A DNA stretch of 64,000 bases from Pleomorphomonas sp. T1.2MG-36 (GTDB lineage: Bacteria > Pseudomonadota > Alphaproteobacteria > Rhizobiales > Pleomorphomonadaceae): positions 806,001-870,000 of the forward strand of contig NZ_CATNLY010000001.1 in assembly GCF_950100655.1 (NCBI RefSeq), read 5' to 3'. Position numbers and translations under genes: made by a program. The notes under the pieces are model-generated. The model did not search any database. It saw only the letters and a program-made list of their open reading frames with translations, and was not told where the DNA came from. Of the stretch, positions 16,556-27,186 are shown one piece after another (the stretch's first letter is position 1; the number at the start of each line of letters is the position of its first letter).

Positions 16556-18646
16556 TCACAGTTTCCTGAGCCAGACCTTGGTGTCGTGAAAGGCGACACC
16601 GCCGAACGGAGCGATCTCGTCCGAGCCGGTCAGCGTGTTGATGCCCACCTTGCCGCCATGGGCACGATTCGCCCAGATGCCCTCGGCCACCACCACGCCA
16701 GCCTGCAAGCCCTCGAACAACTCGGCATGAAGCTCGACCCGACCGCGATGGTTGCCGATCACCACCGCATCCCCGTCGGCGATGCCAAGCCGGCCGGCGT
16801 CATCGGGCCGCACCTTCAGGGTCGGACGGCCTTCGCGCGTCACGGAGGTCGGCGTCTCGCCAAACGAGCTGTTGAGGAAGTTGCGTGCCGGAGCGGTTAC
16901 CAGGCGGAAGGGATGCGTTTCGTCGGCTTCCTCGACCACCGGCCAGTAATCGGGCAGCGACGGCATCTCCTGCCACGGCCCCATCGGCCCGATGTTCGAC
17001 GTCTTGACCTTGGTCCAGTCCGGCTTGAAGCGGAACTTGCCGTCGGGGTAGGCGAATCCCTTCACATAATGCGCCGTCTCGAAGTCCGGCTGCATGTCGA
17101 AGAATCGCTTCTCCTCGAGGTCGGTCAGAGTGCCGAGCCCGGAGTGCTGCAACATCCAGTCGACGTGCTCGCGCGCCGTCATGTGGAAGCCGGGATGCTG
17201 GTCGGCGCCAAGGCGCTTGGCCAGCTCGTTGATGACGTAGATGTTCTCGCGAGGGCCTTCGGGCGGCTGGACGACCTTCGGTCCGAACAGCAGGCTCTGC
17301 TGGCCACCAGCCTTATAGATGTCGTCGTGCTCCAGGAACATGGTGGCCGGCAGCACGATGTCGGCAACCTTGGCCGTGTCGGTCATGAACTGCTCGTGCA
17401 CGCAGACGAACAGATCGTCGCGCAAAAAGCCGCGCCGCGCCTTGTCCTGCTCCGGCGTCACCGTCATCGGGTTGCAGTTCTGAATGAGCATCGCCTTGAC
17501 CGGCGGCCCGCCCCTGAGGGCATCCGCTTCGCCGACCAGCACGGGACCGATGCGCGAGTGGTCGAGATGACGAATGCTGTCATCCTCCATCTCGTTCCCT
17601 TCGACCATGGCCTTGTTGAGACGGTAGAGGGCACCATTGTTGTGGAAGGCCCCTGCCCCCTCGCGCTGCCAGAGACCGAGCACGGTGGCGATGGACTGCG
17701 CCGCATGCATGGACACGACGCCGTTGCGCGACCGCGTGAATCCATAGCCGAGGCGGAAGAACGTACGCGGCGTCGTGCCGACCAGCTTGCCGAACGCCTC
17801 GATCTCGGCGACCGAAAGTCCGGTGATGGCGGCGGCCCACTCCGGCGTTCTGGATTTCAGGTGGGCTTCGAGTTCGGCCGGCGCGTCGGCATATTTTTCC
17901 ATGTAGGCGCGGTCGGCATAGCCATCCCGGAAGGCGATGTGCATGACCGCGCAGGCCAGCGCGGCATCGGAGCCGGGCCTCAGCACAAGGCCGAGATCGG
18001 CCTGCCGCACGGTCTCGGTCTCGTAGACGTCGACGGCGACGATCTTCGCACCGCGCGTCTTGCGAGCGCGGACGGCGTGGGTCATCACGTTGACCTGCGT
18101 CGTGACGGCGTTGGTCCCCCAGATGACGATGCAGTCGGAGACCGCCATCTCGCGCGGATCCGGGCCGGCCAACAGACCGGTTCCTGCGATCCAACCCGTC
18201 CAGGCCGGCGTCACGCAGATGGTTTCGTAGCTGCGGGAATACTTCTTGGCATGCCTCAGCCGCTGGATGCTGTCGCGCTGCACCAGCCCCATCGTTCCGG
18301 CATATTTGTACGGCCAGACGCTTTCGGCGCCGAACTGGCGCTCGGCGGTGAGAAAGGCGTCCACGACGCGATCAAGCGCCTCGTCCCAGGAGATTTCCCG
18401 GAACTTCCCTTCCCCCTTAGCGCCGACGTTGAGGAGCGGCTTCATGAGTCTGTCGGGATGGTAGAGACGCTCGGCGTAGCGGCCGACCTTGGCGCAGATG
18501 ACGCCGGCCGTATAGCTGTTGTCCGGCGAGCCACGCAGCCGACCGATGCGCCCCTCGGGCGTTACTTCGACATCGAGCGCGCAGGTCGACGGACAGTCGT
18601 GCGGACAGGCGGAGTGGGCGAAACCAGGGCGAAGCGTAACGTTCAT
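16556..18646 (-). CDS. Molybdopterin-dependent oxidoreductase (MopB superfamily)
   Basis: Cytoplasmic bis-MGD enzyme of 696 residues. The N-terminus has the [4Fe-4S] cysteines (CPHDCPSTC, then ICAK) without a Tat signal. Next come the cofactor-binding domains (ISWDEALDRV, VIWGTNAVTTQ, VAVDVYETETVRQADLGL) and a candidate molybdenum ligand Cys in YETICVTPAWTG. The C-terminal molydopterin-dinucleotide-binding domain is intact (RLVTAPARNFLNSSF, VRPDDAGRLGIADGDAVVI). No partner subunits or maturation genes lie next to it, so the electron partner and substrate are unknown; formate dehydrogenase-like is only a default label. Confidence 0.9.
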   Translation of the reverse strand: MNVTLRPGFAHSACPHDCPSTCALDVEVTPEGRIGRLRGSPDNSYTAGVICAKVGRYAERLYHPDRLMKPLLNVGAKGEGKFREISWDEALDRVVDAFLTAERQFGAESVWPYKYAGTMGLVQRDSIQRLRHAKKYSRSYETICVTPAWTGWIAGTGLLAGPDPREMAVSDCIVIWGTNAVTTQVNVMTHAVRARKTRGAKIVAVDVYETETVRQADLGLVLRPGSDAALACAVMHIAFRDGYADRAYMEKYADAPAELEAHLKSRTPEWAAAITGLSVAEIEAFGKLVGTTPRTFFRLGYGFTRSRNGVVSMHAAQSIATVLGLWQREGAGAFHNNGALYRLNKAMVEGNEMEDDSIRHLDHSRIGPVLVGEADALRGGPPVKAMLIQNCNPMTVTPEQDKARRGFLRDDLFVCVHEQFMTDTAKVADIVLPATMFLEHDDIYKAGGQQSLLFGPKVVQPPEGPRENIYVINELAKRLGADQHPGFHMTAREHVDWMLQHSGLGTLTDLEEKRFFDMQPDFETAHYVKGFAYPDGKFRFKPDWTKVKTSNIGPMGPWQEMPSLPDYWPVVEEADETHPFRLVTAPARNFLNSSFGETPTSVTREGRPTLKVRPDDAGRLGIADGDAVVIGNHRGRVELHAELFEGLQAGVVVAEGIWANRAHGGKVGINTLTGSDEIAPFGGVAFHDTKVWLRKL

Positions 18647-19122
18647 CGACGGGCATTCCGGTGAAAGCGGACGGCCACGTTACAGGCTCCGGCGTCGAAG
18701 GTCGCGCCTTTTTTGAGGCTCGCCCTCATGTGGGGCCGGTTGGCGCTCGCATGGAAATGGCGACCATCGGCGTGAAGGTTCGCCCCATGAGGTGGACGGT
18801 GTGACGTCTCGACACTATGCGAGAATACGTAGCGCAACCTGCCGCTTCACAGCGGCAGTACTGCGCACGTTAAGTGTGCTCATTCCTGCTGCACTTTATG
18901 CTCTAAACGAAGGCATTCGGAGGAGGCACCCCTCCTATTGAACCACCCAAATAGGGATAAATGACAACTAAATCGGCACGGATCTGCTAGGTTTGCATGC
19001 AAATTTGGCAGATTAACTGAAGTTAAACTTAGATCAGGCACACAATCGACTTACAACGCGCGATTAGCATGCCGTTAAGCAACCAAAAGTCTAATAGAGC
19101 CAAAAGAAACAGGGGACTTGGC
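18647..19122. other. Low-GC intergenic region before the chemoreceptor gene
   Basis: About 475 bp. From about 18850 the DNA is clearly more AT-rich than its surroundings. It contains the hairpin AGGAGG-CACC-CCTCCT (18921-18936) and the perfect 12-bp palindrome TTTGCATGCAAA (18992-19003). It must hold promoters for the two divergent genes. No gene seen. Confidence 0.45.
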
Positions 19123-21132
19123 ATGTTGTTTCGCTCAAAGCCGGCTGGCTCGCGTCGCTCACGTGGCGGGCTGTCCATCCGCGTCAAGGTCGCATCGCTC
19201 TCGCTCGTCTGGCTCGCCGGACTGACCGTCGTCTCGGGCACAGGTGGCTATGCCGTCGTGTCCATGCGCGCGCTGGAAGAAACCTCCTCCGCTGCCACCG
19301 GCCTGTCGCTTCTTTCCGAACAGACACAGAGCCTCGCCAACAAGCTCGCCGCCAAGGAGCGACTGTTCATGGTCGCCCCGACCTCCGAGCGCGCGACGGA
19401 GATCGACAGCCTCCTCGGCGAGACGCAAAACACCATCCGGCGCCTTGAAGACGCGGCCGGCGCCGTCGGTGCCGCGACAACCGAAGCCGACCAGCTCGCC
19501 GCGCTTTTCGACAAGATCGCCGGGCAGTTCGCCGAAGTGAAGAGCGGACAGACCAAGCTCGGCTTCGGCAACGACAGCGGCATTCAGGGCGAGATGGAAG
19601 CCGCCTTCCAGGCCCTGCGGACCGACGTGAACAAGGCCACCAAGAGCGGCCAGAATCCCGATACCGTGCGCGTCGTGCAGGCGTTTGCCCAGCTCAATCA
19701 GGCGCGCGCCGAGTTCATGCTGCGCCATGACGGACCAAGTTCCGGCGCCTTCGATGCCGCCGGCGGACGCTTTATCCGCGAACTCGACAAGACCCAGCTC
19801 GGCGCGGAAGCAAAGGATGCGCTCAAGGCCCGCCTTGCCGCCTATTCCGCCGCCTTTACCTCCTATGTCGATCTCTACGCGTCCTGGGTGAAGGTCGCCG
19901 ACCAGACGTCTCTCTCCTTCGATCTCGCCGAGCCTCTGACCAGCGCCATCAAGGGCGCCGCCGCCAATCTCAACGCCTCGACGACCCAGGCCTTCACCGA
20001 CGGAACCCAGTTCGCGCTGCGCCTCATCTACCTCGTCGTGCCGCTGACGCTGCTCGCCGGTGGCCTGATCAGTTGGCAGATCAGCCGCTCGATCACCGCA
20101 CCGCTCGGCCGCATTCGCACGACCATGGATGTATTGTCGCGCGGCGAGGCGGCAACCGTCGCCGATACCGACCGGGCCGACGAGATCGGCGCCATGGCCC
20201 GCACGCTGGCCGTTTTCCAAGCCAACCAGACCGAGAAGGCCCGCCTCGAAGACGGACAGCGCGCCGACGCGGGGGAGCGCCTTCGCCGTCAGCAAGCCTT
20301 CGAGGCGGCAGTGCGCGACTTCCGCTCTGTGGCCGGCGAGCTGACCCGCGCCGTCACCGACACCATGGCCGGCATGCAAAGCGCCGCCGACGGTCTGCTC
20401 GACGAGGCGGGACGCACCCGGACACAAGCCGAAAGCGCATCGACCGCCTCGCGAGGCGCCTCGGAGAAGGTCACGGTCGTGGCCGGCGCCGCCGAGGAGC
20501 TCGCCTCGTCGATCAGCGAGGTGGTCAGCCACGTCGGCCGCACCACCACCGTCATCGGCAGCGCCACCGAAGGCGCCCGGCGTACCAACGACCAGGTGGC
20601 CGGCCTCGCCGAAGCCGCGAGTCGGGTGGGACAGGTGGTCACGCTGATCCGGTCGATCGCCGAGCAGACCAACCTGCTGGCACTCAACGCCACCATCGAG
20701 GCGGCACGCGCCGGTGAGGCGGGCAAGGGCTTCGCCGTCGTCGCCGCCGAGGTGAAGGGGCTGTCCGACCAGACCTCCCGCGCCACCGAGCAGATCGCGG
20801 CTCAGATCTCGGAAATGCAGGCGTCGACCGCCGAAGCGGTCGAATCGATCCGCGCCATCGCCGCCACCATGGAGGAAGTGAACCGCGCCACGCTCGGCAT
20901 TGCCTCGGCCGTGGAACAGCAGGAAGCCTCCACCAACGAGATCAGCCGCAACGTCAGCGAAGCCTCCGGTAACACGGTCACGGTGTCCGAAAGCGTCGGG
21001 CACGTGGTCGAGGCGATCGGCAGAACCTCCGACACCGCCCGGCACGTCGAAGCGGCTGCCGGTCTGGTTCTCAGCCAGACCCGCGATCTCGAAGCGGCGA
21101 TCGACGAGTTCCTGCAACGGGTTGCGGTGTAA
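19123..21132 (+). CDS. Methyl-accepting chemotaxis protein
   Basis: Chemoreceptor of 669 residues. TM1 at about 24-46, a periplasmic helical sensor to about 295, TM2 at about 300-320 ([17 protein letters not shown]), HAMP at about 322-375, then the cytoplasmic signalling coil with the highly conserved tip [20 protein letters not shown]. The sensor domain is all helical and without a recognised ligand motif. No C-terminal CheR/B tether pentapeptide is obvious (it ends EFLQRVAV). The ATG at 19123 has AGGGGAC upstream, better than the ATG 54 bases earlier. No che genes adjacent. Confidence 0.95.
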   Translation: MLFRSKPAGSRRSRGGLSIRVKVASLSLVWLAGLTVVSGTGGYAVVSMRALEETSSAATGLSLLSEQTQSLANKLAAKERLFMVAPTSERATEIDSLLGETQNTIRRLEDAAGAVGAATTEADQLAALFDKIAGQFAEVKSGQTKLGFGNDSGIQGEMEAAFQALRTDVNKATKSGQNPDTVRVVQAFAQLNQARAEFMLRHDGPSSGAFDAAGGRFIRELDKTQLGAEAKDALKARLAAYSAAFTSYVDLYASWVKVADQTSLSFDLAEPLTSAIKGAAANLNASTTQAFTDGTQFALRLIYLVVPLTLLAGGLISWQISRSITAPLGRIRTTMDVLSRGEAATVADTDRADEIGAMARTLAVFQANQTEKARLEDGQRADAGERLRRQQAFEAAVRDFRSVAGELTRAVTDTMAGMQSAADGLLDEAGRTRTQAESASTASRGASEKVTVVAGAAEELASSISEVVSHVGRTTTVIGSATEGARRTNDQVAGLAEAASRVGQVVTLIRSIAEQTNLLALNATIEAARAGEAGKGFAVVAAEVKGLSDQTSRATEQIAAQISEMQASTAEAVESIRAIAATMEEVNRATLGIASAVEQQEASTNEISRNVSEASGNTVTVSESVGHVVEAIGRTSDTARHVEAAAGLVLSQTRDLEAAIDEFLQRVAV

Positions 21133-21172
21133 ACCTAGCCCATGCGCCTTGCGCAGGGCTTGCCATGATAAC

Positions 21173-21200
21173 AAAAGGCCCGGATCGCTCCGGACCTTTT
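21173..21200. terminator. Bidirectional terminator between chemoreceptor gene and thrS
   Basis: AAAAGG-CCGGA and TCCGG-CCTTTT pair around a TCGC loop with one internal mismatch. T runs follow on both strands, between converging genes. Confidence 0.9.
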
Positions 21201-21224
21201 GCGTCATGGATCATGCAAGGCCGT

Positions 21225-23195
21225 TCAGGCCTCGGCAAGCGCCCGCTTGACGTCCGGCGGCACGATCTCCGCCTTCACCATCGACAGCGCTTCGTCGAGC
21301 GACATCGACTTCGGATGCTGCGAGCCGAGGGTGCGGACGTTGACCGACTTTTCCTCGGCTTCCTTGCGGCCGCAGACGAAGATCAGCGGGATCTTGGCCA
21401 GCGAATGCTCGCGGACCTTGTAGTTGATCTTCTCATTGCGCAGATCGATGTCGACCCGCACGCCGGCCTTCAGGAGCTTCTGGTAGACTTCCTTGGCATA
21501 ATCGTCGGCTTCCGAGGTGATGGTGGTGACCATCACCTGCGCCGGGGCGAACCACAGCGGGAAGTGGCCGGCGAAGTTCTCAATCAGGATGCCGAGGAAG
21601 CGCTCCATCGAGCCGCAGATGGCGCGGTGGATCATCACCGGCGTCTTCTTGCTGCCGTCGGCGTCGACGTAGAAGGCGCCGAAACGCTCCGGCAGGTTGA
21701 AGTCCACCTGCGTGGTGCCGCACTGCCACTCGCGGCCGATGGCATCACGCAGCGTGTACTCGAACTTCGGGCCGTAGAAAGCGCCCTCGCCCGGGTTGAT
21801 GCCAGTTTTGATGCGGCCGCCCGACCGTTCGGCGATCTCGCCAAGCACGCGCGTCATCACCTCTTCGGCGTGATCCCAGAGGGCGTCCGAGCCGACGCGC
21901 TTTTCCGGTCGGGTCGACAGCTTCACCGTGATCTCGTTGAAGCCGAAATCCTCATAGACCGACAGGATGAGCTCGTTGATCTTCAGGCACTCGGCGGCCA
22001 TGTCGGCCTCGGTGCAGAAGATATGCGCATCGTCCTGGGTGAAGCCGCGCACGCGCATCAGCCCGTGCATGGCGCCCGACGGCTCGTAGCGATGCACCGC
22101 ACCGAACTCGGCAAGGCGCATCGGCAGGTCGCGATAGCTCTTCAGGCCGTGCTTGAAGATCTGGATGTGGCCGGGGCAGTTCATCGGCTTCAGCGCGAAG
22201 ATGCGCTTGTCCTCGGCCTCGTCGCCAGCCGACTGCACGGCGAACATGTTCTCCTTGTACCAGCCCCAGTGGCCGGAAGTCTCCCACAGCACCTTGTCGA
22301 GGATCTGCGGCGCGTTGACTTCCTGGTAGTCGCCCTTGAGCCGCCGCCGCATATAGGCGGTCAGCTCCTGGAACAGCGCCCAGCCCTTCTGGTGCCAGAA
22401 CACGACACCCGGGCCCTCTTCCTGGAAGTGGAAGAGATCCATCTCGCGGCCGAGACGGCGATGGTCGCGCTTCTCGGCTTCCTCGAGCATGGTGAGGTAG
22501 GCCTTGAGGTCTTCCTCGGTATGCCAGGCGGTGGCATAGATGCGGGTCAACATGTCGCGGTCGGAATCGCCGCGCCAGTAGGCGCCGGCCACCTTCATCA
22601 GCTTGAAGGCGTTGCCGATCTTGCCGGTCGAGGTCATGTGCGGACCACGGCAGAGGTCCATCCACTGCCCTTGCGCGTACATCTTGATCTTCTGGTCGGC
22701 CGGAATGGCGTCGACCAGTTCGACCTTGAAGGCCTCGCCCTTCTTCTCAAACCAGTCCTTGGCCTCGTCGCGGCTCCAGACCTGCTTGGTGAATGGCTTG
22801 TCGCGGGCGATGATCTCCCGCATCTTGGCTTCGATCTTCGGCAGATCGTCGGTGGTGAACGGCCCTTCCGGACGGAAGAAGTCGTAGTAGAAGCCGTTTT
22901 CGATCACCGGGCCGATGGTCACCTGCGTGCCGGGAAACAGCTCCTGCACCGCTTCGGCCATCACGTGCGCCGCATCGTGGCGGATCAGTTCGAGGGCACG
23001 CGGATCATCGCGCGTCACGATCTCGAGCCGGGCATCGGTGACGATCGGATCGTTGAGGTCGGACAGCACGCCGTCGAGCGCCATGGCGACGGCCTTTTTC
23101 GACAGCGATTTGGAAATCTGGGCGGCGATCTCGGCGCCGGTAGTCCCCGGAGCATATTCGCGCAGCGAACCATCGGGGAAAGTCACGTGGATCAT
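21225..23195 (-). CDS. thrS: Threonyl-tRNA synthetase
   Basis: Charges tRNA-Thr; 656 residues. Domains in order: N-terminal TGS ([20 protein letters not shown]), the editing domain with [11 protein letters not shown] (the HxxxH zinc/editing motif), class II catalytic core with [33 protein letters not shown] (zinc Cys and motif 2 region), [19 protein letters not shown] and the motif 3 segment [19 protein letters not shown], and the anticodon-binding domain ([22 protein letters not shown]). ATG at 23195 with AAAAGGA upstream. Single gene. Confidence 0.98.
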   Translation of the reverse strand: MIHVTFPDGSLREYAPGTTGAEIAAQISKSLSKKAVAMALDGVLSDLNDPIVTDARLEIVTRDDPRALELIRHDAAHVMAEAVQELFPGTQVTIGPVIENGFYYDFFRPEGPFTTDDLPKIEAKMREIIARDKPFTKQVWSRDEAKDWFEKKGEAFKVELVDAIPADQKIKMYAQGQWMDLCRGPHMTSTGKIGNAFKLMKVAGAYWRGDSDRDMLTRIYATAWHTEEDLKAYLTMLEEAEKRDHRRLGREMDLFHFQEEGPGVVFWHQKGWALFQELTAYMRRRLKGDYQEVNAPQILDKVLWETSGHWGWYKENMFAVQSAGDEAEDKRIFALKPMNCPGHIQIFKHGLKSYRDLPMRLAEFGAVHRYEPSGAMHGLMRVRGFTQDDAHIFCTEADMAAECLKINELILSVYEDFGFNEITVKLSTRPEKRVGSDALWDHAEEVMTRVLGEIAERSGGRIKTGINPGEGAFYGPKFEYTLRDAIGREWQCGTTQVDFNLPERFGAFYVDADGSKKTPVMIHRAICGSMERFLGILIENFAGHFPLWFAPAQVMVTTITSEADDYAKEVYQKLLKAGVRVDIDLRNEKINYKVREHSLAKIPLIFVCGRKEAEEKSVNVRTLGSQHPKSMSLDEALSMVKAEIVPPDVKRALAEA

Positions 23196-23373
23196 GGTCG
23201 GTCCTTTTCTCGCTCACTCCCGCAGACGACGCGGGTAAGCGGCTTGCTTGAATGGCAAAGGCTTTACCGGCTCGAACGCCGGTTTGTCCAGTGCGCGGCG
23301 CGCCGATGCTACGATCCGAAGCTGTTTGCAAGCTCGCTCCGCACGCCGACCCACACAGGAGTTGGAGTCGCCG

Positions 23374-23841
23374 CTAGAAGTCCTGGTTCCTGAGCAGGTG
23401 CGCCGGGATGAGCAGACCGGCACCGATCGCCCCGAGGGTGAAGATCACCCGCAGAAGCGACTGGACGGCGACGATCAAGGTCGCCTCGGCATCGACGAGG
23501 TTGGGCGCCGTGACGGACAGGAAGCCGAGGAGGGCTTGCCCGAAGAAGGCTCCCGGCACCATTGGGATGCAGCCGGCAAGAGCGACCGCGTTGCAGGCCG
23601 GTCCGAGCTGCTTCCTGAGCGCCGACACCGAACAGCTCGTAACGATGGCAGCCGCGAAGGAAGCGCCTTCGAGGCTCCAGGCGAGATCCTGCCCTATCGT
23701 CCGTACGGCAAGCGCCAGGGCGCCGGCCGCCGCGCACCAGGGCAGCGCCCTGAAGCCGAAGTTGAACAGCACGCCGAAGCCGGCGGCTGCGAGCGCCCCG
23801 AACAGGGCCTGATGAAAGAGGTGCGGCAGGAGTTCGAGCAT
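23374..23841 (-). CDS. Threonine/serine exporter, C-terminal half (ThrE-type, YjjB-like)
   Basis: Membrane protein of 155 residues with four or five hydrophobic helices (FHQALFGALAAAGFGVLFNF, AAGALALAVRTIG, AAIVTSCSVSALRKQL, and VALAGCIPMVPGAFFG with the conserved PxxPG motif). It corresponds to the DUF3815/ThrE_2 half; the N-terminal half is the gene just upstream, and their stop and start overlap (ATGA). Together they would form one exporter, as YjjP and YjjB do in Escherichia coli for succinate. Substrate here is open. Confidence 0.87.
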   Translation of the reverse strand: MLELLPHLFHQALFGALAAAGFGVLFNFGFRALPWCAAAGALALAVRTIGQDLAWSLEGASFAAAIVTSCSVSALRKQLGPACNAVALAGCIPMVPGAFFGQALLGFLSVTAPNLVDAEATLIVAVQSLLRVIFTLGAIGAGLLIPAHLLRNQDF

Positions 23842-24638
23842 CAGAGCGACCTCAGACCGAGCAGGGCTTCGGCGAACCAGACACCGACGGAGGCGAACAC
23901 CATGATCATCAGCACCCAGACGGCCCGGGCGCTTCCCATGGTGGGGTAGCCGTCCATGATATCGGTCTGGGCATTGGTGGAAGGCACGCCGGGCACCAGG
24001 AGCAGGATCGACGCCATCATGGCGAGGCTGACCGTGCCGCTGTTCAGGAGAATCGACCCGATTCCGCCCAAGGTCGCGGAGAGAAAAGCGATGAGACCGG
24101 CCACGATGAACACGTTGACGCCGTGATGCAGCAGTTGGTGACGGATGTACTGCCCCACCGTGCCGGCGACCAGAATGGCGACGAACGCCGGCCAGTCGAC
24201 ACCGAGCAGACGGCCGAATGAGGCACAGGCGATCCCGACGGCCAGCGCCACCACCCAGGCCGGATGACGCGGCGTTTCGCGAACCAGCCGTCCGATTTCC
24301 GCTTCCACCTCGTCGACACTCATGCCGCCCTGCGAAACCCGTACCGCCAGACGACGGACGGCCTGATCGAGACGATGATTCACGCCAAGCCGGCCAACCT
24401 GCATCATGCGCGTGATCGTGTTGCCACCGGCATGGACGGTGACCTCCAGCGAAGCATAGCCCGAGCGCATGCCGACATCCTCGACGCCGAATCCACGCGC
24501 GATCATGGCCACCCCCCCGTGGACAACGGAAACCGACGCGCCGCACTCCATCATGATGCGCCCTGCCCGAAGCGCCATGTTGGCGATGCGCTCGAGTTCT
24601 CGATGGCGAACGATGACCGGATCTTGCTGCTGTTCCAT
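23841..24638 (-). CDS. Threonine/serine exporter, N-terminal half (ThrE-type, YjjP-like)
   Basis: Protein of 265 residues. The cytoplasmic N-terminal half of the ThrE/DUF1212 domain (RIMMECGASVSVVHGGVAMI, GMRSGYASLEVTVHAGG) is followed by five transmembrane segments, ending with LLLVPGVPSTNAQTDIMDGY, the conserved PG motif of the family. I use the ATG at 24638 (MEQQQDPVIV) with GGGG upstream; the frame extends almost 100 codons further but is not conserved-looking. Overlaps the downstream half by four bases. Confidence 0.87.
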   Translation of the reverse strand: MEQQQDPVIVRHRELERIANMALRAGRIMMECGASVSVVHGGVAMIARGFGVEDVGMRSGYASLEVTVHAGGNTITRMMQVGRLGVNHRLDQAVRRLAVRVSQGGMSVDEVEAEIGRLVRETPRHPAWVVALAVGIACASFGRLLGVDWPAFVAILVAGTVGQYIRHQLLHHGVNVFIVAGLIAFLSATLGGIGSILLNSGTVSLAMMASILLLVPGVPSTNAQTDIMDGYPTMGSARAVWVLMIMVFASVGVWFAEALLGLRSL

Positions 24639-25507
24639 GTCGCCCCGTCGATTGGTGCACCCACGCCCCGGACCGGCCGCCGCAGATCGGAAAGAGGCAC
24701 CTTCCCGCAGCCGGCGATTCCGCGTCACTCGAACGAACCCCAAGTGAGATATCAGGGCCGTGACGGCCCGGGCAAGAAGCCCTCCGGAGCGGGGCTGCTT
24801 TTTCTTGAGCCATCGATGCCGAAAAACGCGTCGCCCGCCCATTCGGTCGACGAGGCCGCCGGGTGCTGCCGGAGCAGCCGGAAAACCTTGATTCCCGGCG
24901 CTTCTTGCCGGCAACGATACGGCGGCCCACACATGCCCCTCGGTTCAGTTCGATGAACACCTGGGAGATGAGCGTTCGATTGGCCTTTCGTAGTGCCTCG
25001 GTGCTTGCACAAAAGGCTTAGCTGTGCCAAGACCTATGCTGAAAGGGCTTGCTTGAAACAGAACGATTTCAGCATGCCACTTTCAAGGCGACCTGGTGCA
25101 CGGGGGGAGACTGTGCGTCACGGCGCGCCGGAGCTGGGAGTTTGAGGCTGGACTGGCCGCTTTTCCGGAACACCTTTCCGGCGGATGGAGCCAGGACAAA
25201 ATAGGCGGGGATCGATCCAGGACCGACGTGCAGCCAGTATCCAGGTAACTTCTGGTTGCATATATTCTTGCGCCAAAAGGATGGCCGCGGAGATATATAC
25301 ACTCCACCGCAGTGTAGTTGATCTACGACATGGCTTTTGTAGCGAAACCGCGCTAAACCGACAACCGATCCAAAAGGCGTAGTGGCAAACCCGCTGCGCC
25401 CATGGACCGGAAAAAGACGCCGATCACGGCGCGAGACCGGTGGAAAGCAGGAAGCGTCTGGAACTGGGCCGTTACGAAACAACGAACGGGCGATGAAATA
25501 GCGACCA
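24639..25507. other. Long non-coding region before the PfkB gene
   Basis: About 870 bp without a convincing gene. Frames exist on both strands but are rich in Cys, Arg and Ser and lack ribosome sites. Around 25240-25320 it turns AT-rich (GCATATATTC, GATATATACA) and could hold a promoter. It contains CCGGAA-CACC-TTTCCGG near 25170. It may be a decayed gene; I cannot tell which. Confidence 0.45.
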
Positions 25508-26449
25508 ATGAAACCGATCGTCACGCTCACACTCAATCCATCCATTGACGACACGGCCGAAGCCGAAGTCGTCAAGCACACCCATAAGATTCGCATCACC
25601 AACGAGCAGCACGATCCGGGCGGCGGCGGCATCAACGTCACGCGCGTGATCCAGGAACTCGGTGGCAGCTCGATCGCCCTCTACATGTCGGGCGGTACGA
25701 CGGGCCAGATGTTCGACGAGCTTTTGGCTGCGCGCAACATTCCGCGCAGGCGGATTCCGATCGCCCAGTCGACCCGCGTCGCCCATCTCGTCTACGAGCG
25801 GTCGACCGGCCTCGAGTACCGCTTCATCCCGGAAGGTCCCGAGGTGAGCGAGATCGAATGGAAGCGCTGCCTCTATGCACTCAAGGACCTTGAGTGGGAT
25901 TGGTGCGTCGGCTCGGGTTCGCTGCCGCGCGGCATGCCGGAGAACTTCTACGTCCAGCTCACCGACTTGGTGATCGAGCGCGGCGGCAACCTGGTGCTCG
26001 ACACCTCGGGCAAGCCGCTCGAGCTGGCGCTGGAGCGCGGCGGCATCACGCTGTTCAAGCCGTCCGAAGGCGAGTTCGCCAAGCTGGTCGGGCGCCCTCT
26101 CCCCACTGTTGACGACATGGTGCCCGCCGCCAAGGAGCTCATCGGCTCCGGCAGGGTGAAGATGATCGCCATCACCATGGGTGGCGACGGCGCCTTGCTG
26201 GTCACGGCCGAAAACCACCTGTTCCTGAAGGCACCCGAAGTCGAAGTGAAGAGCGCGTCGGGCGCCGGCGACAGCTTCGTGGGCGGCATGGTCTATGGTC
26301 TTGCCTCGGGCCTCATTCCGGAAGATGCCTTCCGTCTCGGCGTCGCTTCCGGAACGGCCTCGGTGACGAGTCCCGGAACGCAGCTTTGCCAGAAGGCGGA
26401 CGTCGACCGCATTCTCGAGCAGATCGGCGCTCACCAGCACAACTGGTAA
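25508..26449 (+). CDS. PfkB-family 1-phosphofructokinase/6-phosphofructokinase
   Basis: Sugar-phosphate kinase of 313 residues, ATP-dependent, cytoplasmic. N-terminal TLTLNPSIDDTAEAE and the substrate loop DPGGGGINVTRVIQELGG match the LacC/FruK/PfkB branch. The C-terminal PfkB signature SASGAGDSFVGGMVYG carries the catalytic aspartate. LVLDTSGKPLELAL and LFKPSEGEF are also family signatures. Between fructose-1-phosphate, fructose-6-phosphate and tagatose-6-phosphate I cannot decide; PfkB-like (fructose-6-phosphate) is most likely because no fru genes are adjacent. Followed by a strong terminator. Confidence 0.9.
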   Translation: MKPIVTLTLNPSIDDTAEAEVVKHTHKIRITNEQHDPGGGGINVTRVIQELGGSSIALYMSGGTTGQMFDELLAARNIPRRRIPIAQSTRVAHLVYERSTGLEYRFIPEGPEVSEIEWKRCLYALKDLEWDWCVGSGSLPRGMPENFYVQLTDLVIERGGNLVLDTSGKPLELALERGGITLFKPSEGEFAKLVGRPLPTVDDMVPAAKELIGSGRVKMIAITMGGDGALLVTAENHLFLKAPEVEVKSASGAGDSFVGGMVYGLASGLIPEDAFRLGVASGTASVTSPGTQLCQKADVDRILEQIGAHQHNW

Positions 26450-26468
26450 GCCGGTACATCGAACATTG

Positions 26469-26500
26469 AAGGGGAGCAGGACAGCCGTTCTGCTCCCCTT
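26469..26500 (+). terminator. Rho-independent terminator after the PfkB gene
   Basis: AAGGGGAGCAG and CTGCTCCCCTT form an 11-bp perfect stem with a 10-nt loop followed by TT, 19 bases after the stop codon. Confidence 0.9.
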
Positions 26501-26665
26501 TTGCATGGGCGCAGAGCCGGCAGGCGTTTCCCGGTACGGCAGAATCTGCAGGGCAAAGACTGGGGAAGCCCGCCGCTATCCCGTTGAGAAATCTAGGTTA
26601 CACCATCGGAATGGAACTTGCTTCCAGCTCCTCAAGCTAGCCACAGGCGCGCAGGAGAGGAAACG

Positions 26666-27175
26666 ATGATCAGTTCCAGCGACGGACTCAAGGTAACCGA
26701 TCTGACGAGAATAGGATCGATGGCAAACGGCCGCATCAAGGCGGTCGACCTGACGCGCGACATGCTGGCGGATTTCGAAACCTACAAGAAGCAGGCGGAA
26801 GCTCTCTACGGGACGGCCGAAGACCCATACTCGTCCAGCACCTCAAGGGACGACGGGATTACACTGATCGGTGTCCGCTTTGCCGATGGCGATCCATCGG
26901 CGTGGAGGCCGCAATGGGTTTATCCCGACGGCACACCATCCTCCGCATCCACCAGCGGCGATTCTTCGGGCGCGGATCTCATTCAGCGCATGCAATCGCT
27001 GTTCTCGGTGAACAACGAGACGGGACCGAAGCAGAGCCGCTGGTCACAGCGCGTTCTCGAAGACTGGTTCGCCAAGCACGCCGAGGCGACGGCCGGAAGC
27101 GGGACAGCCAGCGCAGCCAGCCGACTCGCGGCGGACCGCGCCTACGACAAGTCCACGCCGACTGCGACTGCGTGA
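26666..27175 (+). CDS. Hypothetical protein
   Basis: I do not recognise it. 169 residues, no signal peptide or membrane segment, hydrophilic, rich in Ser, Thr, Ala and Asp. Its middle (YPDGTPSSASTSGDSSGADL) looks disordered, and the C-terminal part (SRWSQRVLEDWFAKHAEAT) is probably helical. The start ATG at 26666 is well supported by AGGAGAGG eight bases upstream, and codon usage matches the genome, so it is a real gene. It converges on sufA with an 11-bp gap and no obvious terminator. Confidence 0.7.
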   Translation: MISSSDGLKVTDLTRIGSMANGRIKAVDLTRDMLADFETYKKQAEALYGTAEDPYSSSTSRDDGITLIGVRFADGDPSAWRPQWVYPDGTPSSASTSGDSSGADLIQRMQSLFSVNNETGPKQSRWSQRVLEDWFAKHAEATAGSGTASAASRLAADRAYDKSTPTATA

Positions 27176-27186
27176 GGCGGAGCGGA

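Noticed and set aside
19159..21207. 682-codon minus-strand frame over the chemoreceptor gene
   Set aside because: Gly/His/Arg-rich antisense frame opposite a textbook chemoreceptor signalling domain.
25069..25641. 190-codon minus-strand frame before the PfkB gene
   Set aside because: Cys/Ser/Arg-rich, overlaps the PfkB start antisense and has no recognisable motif.
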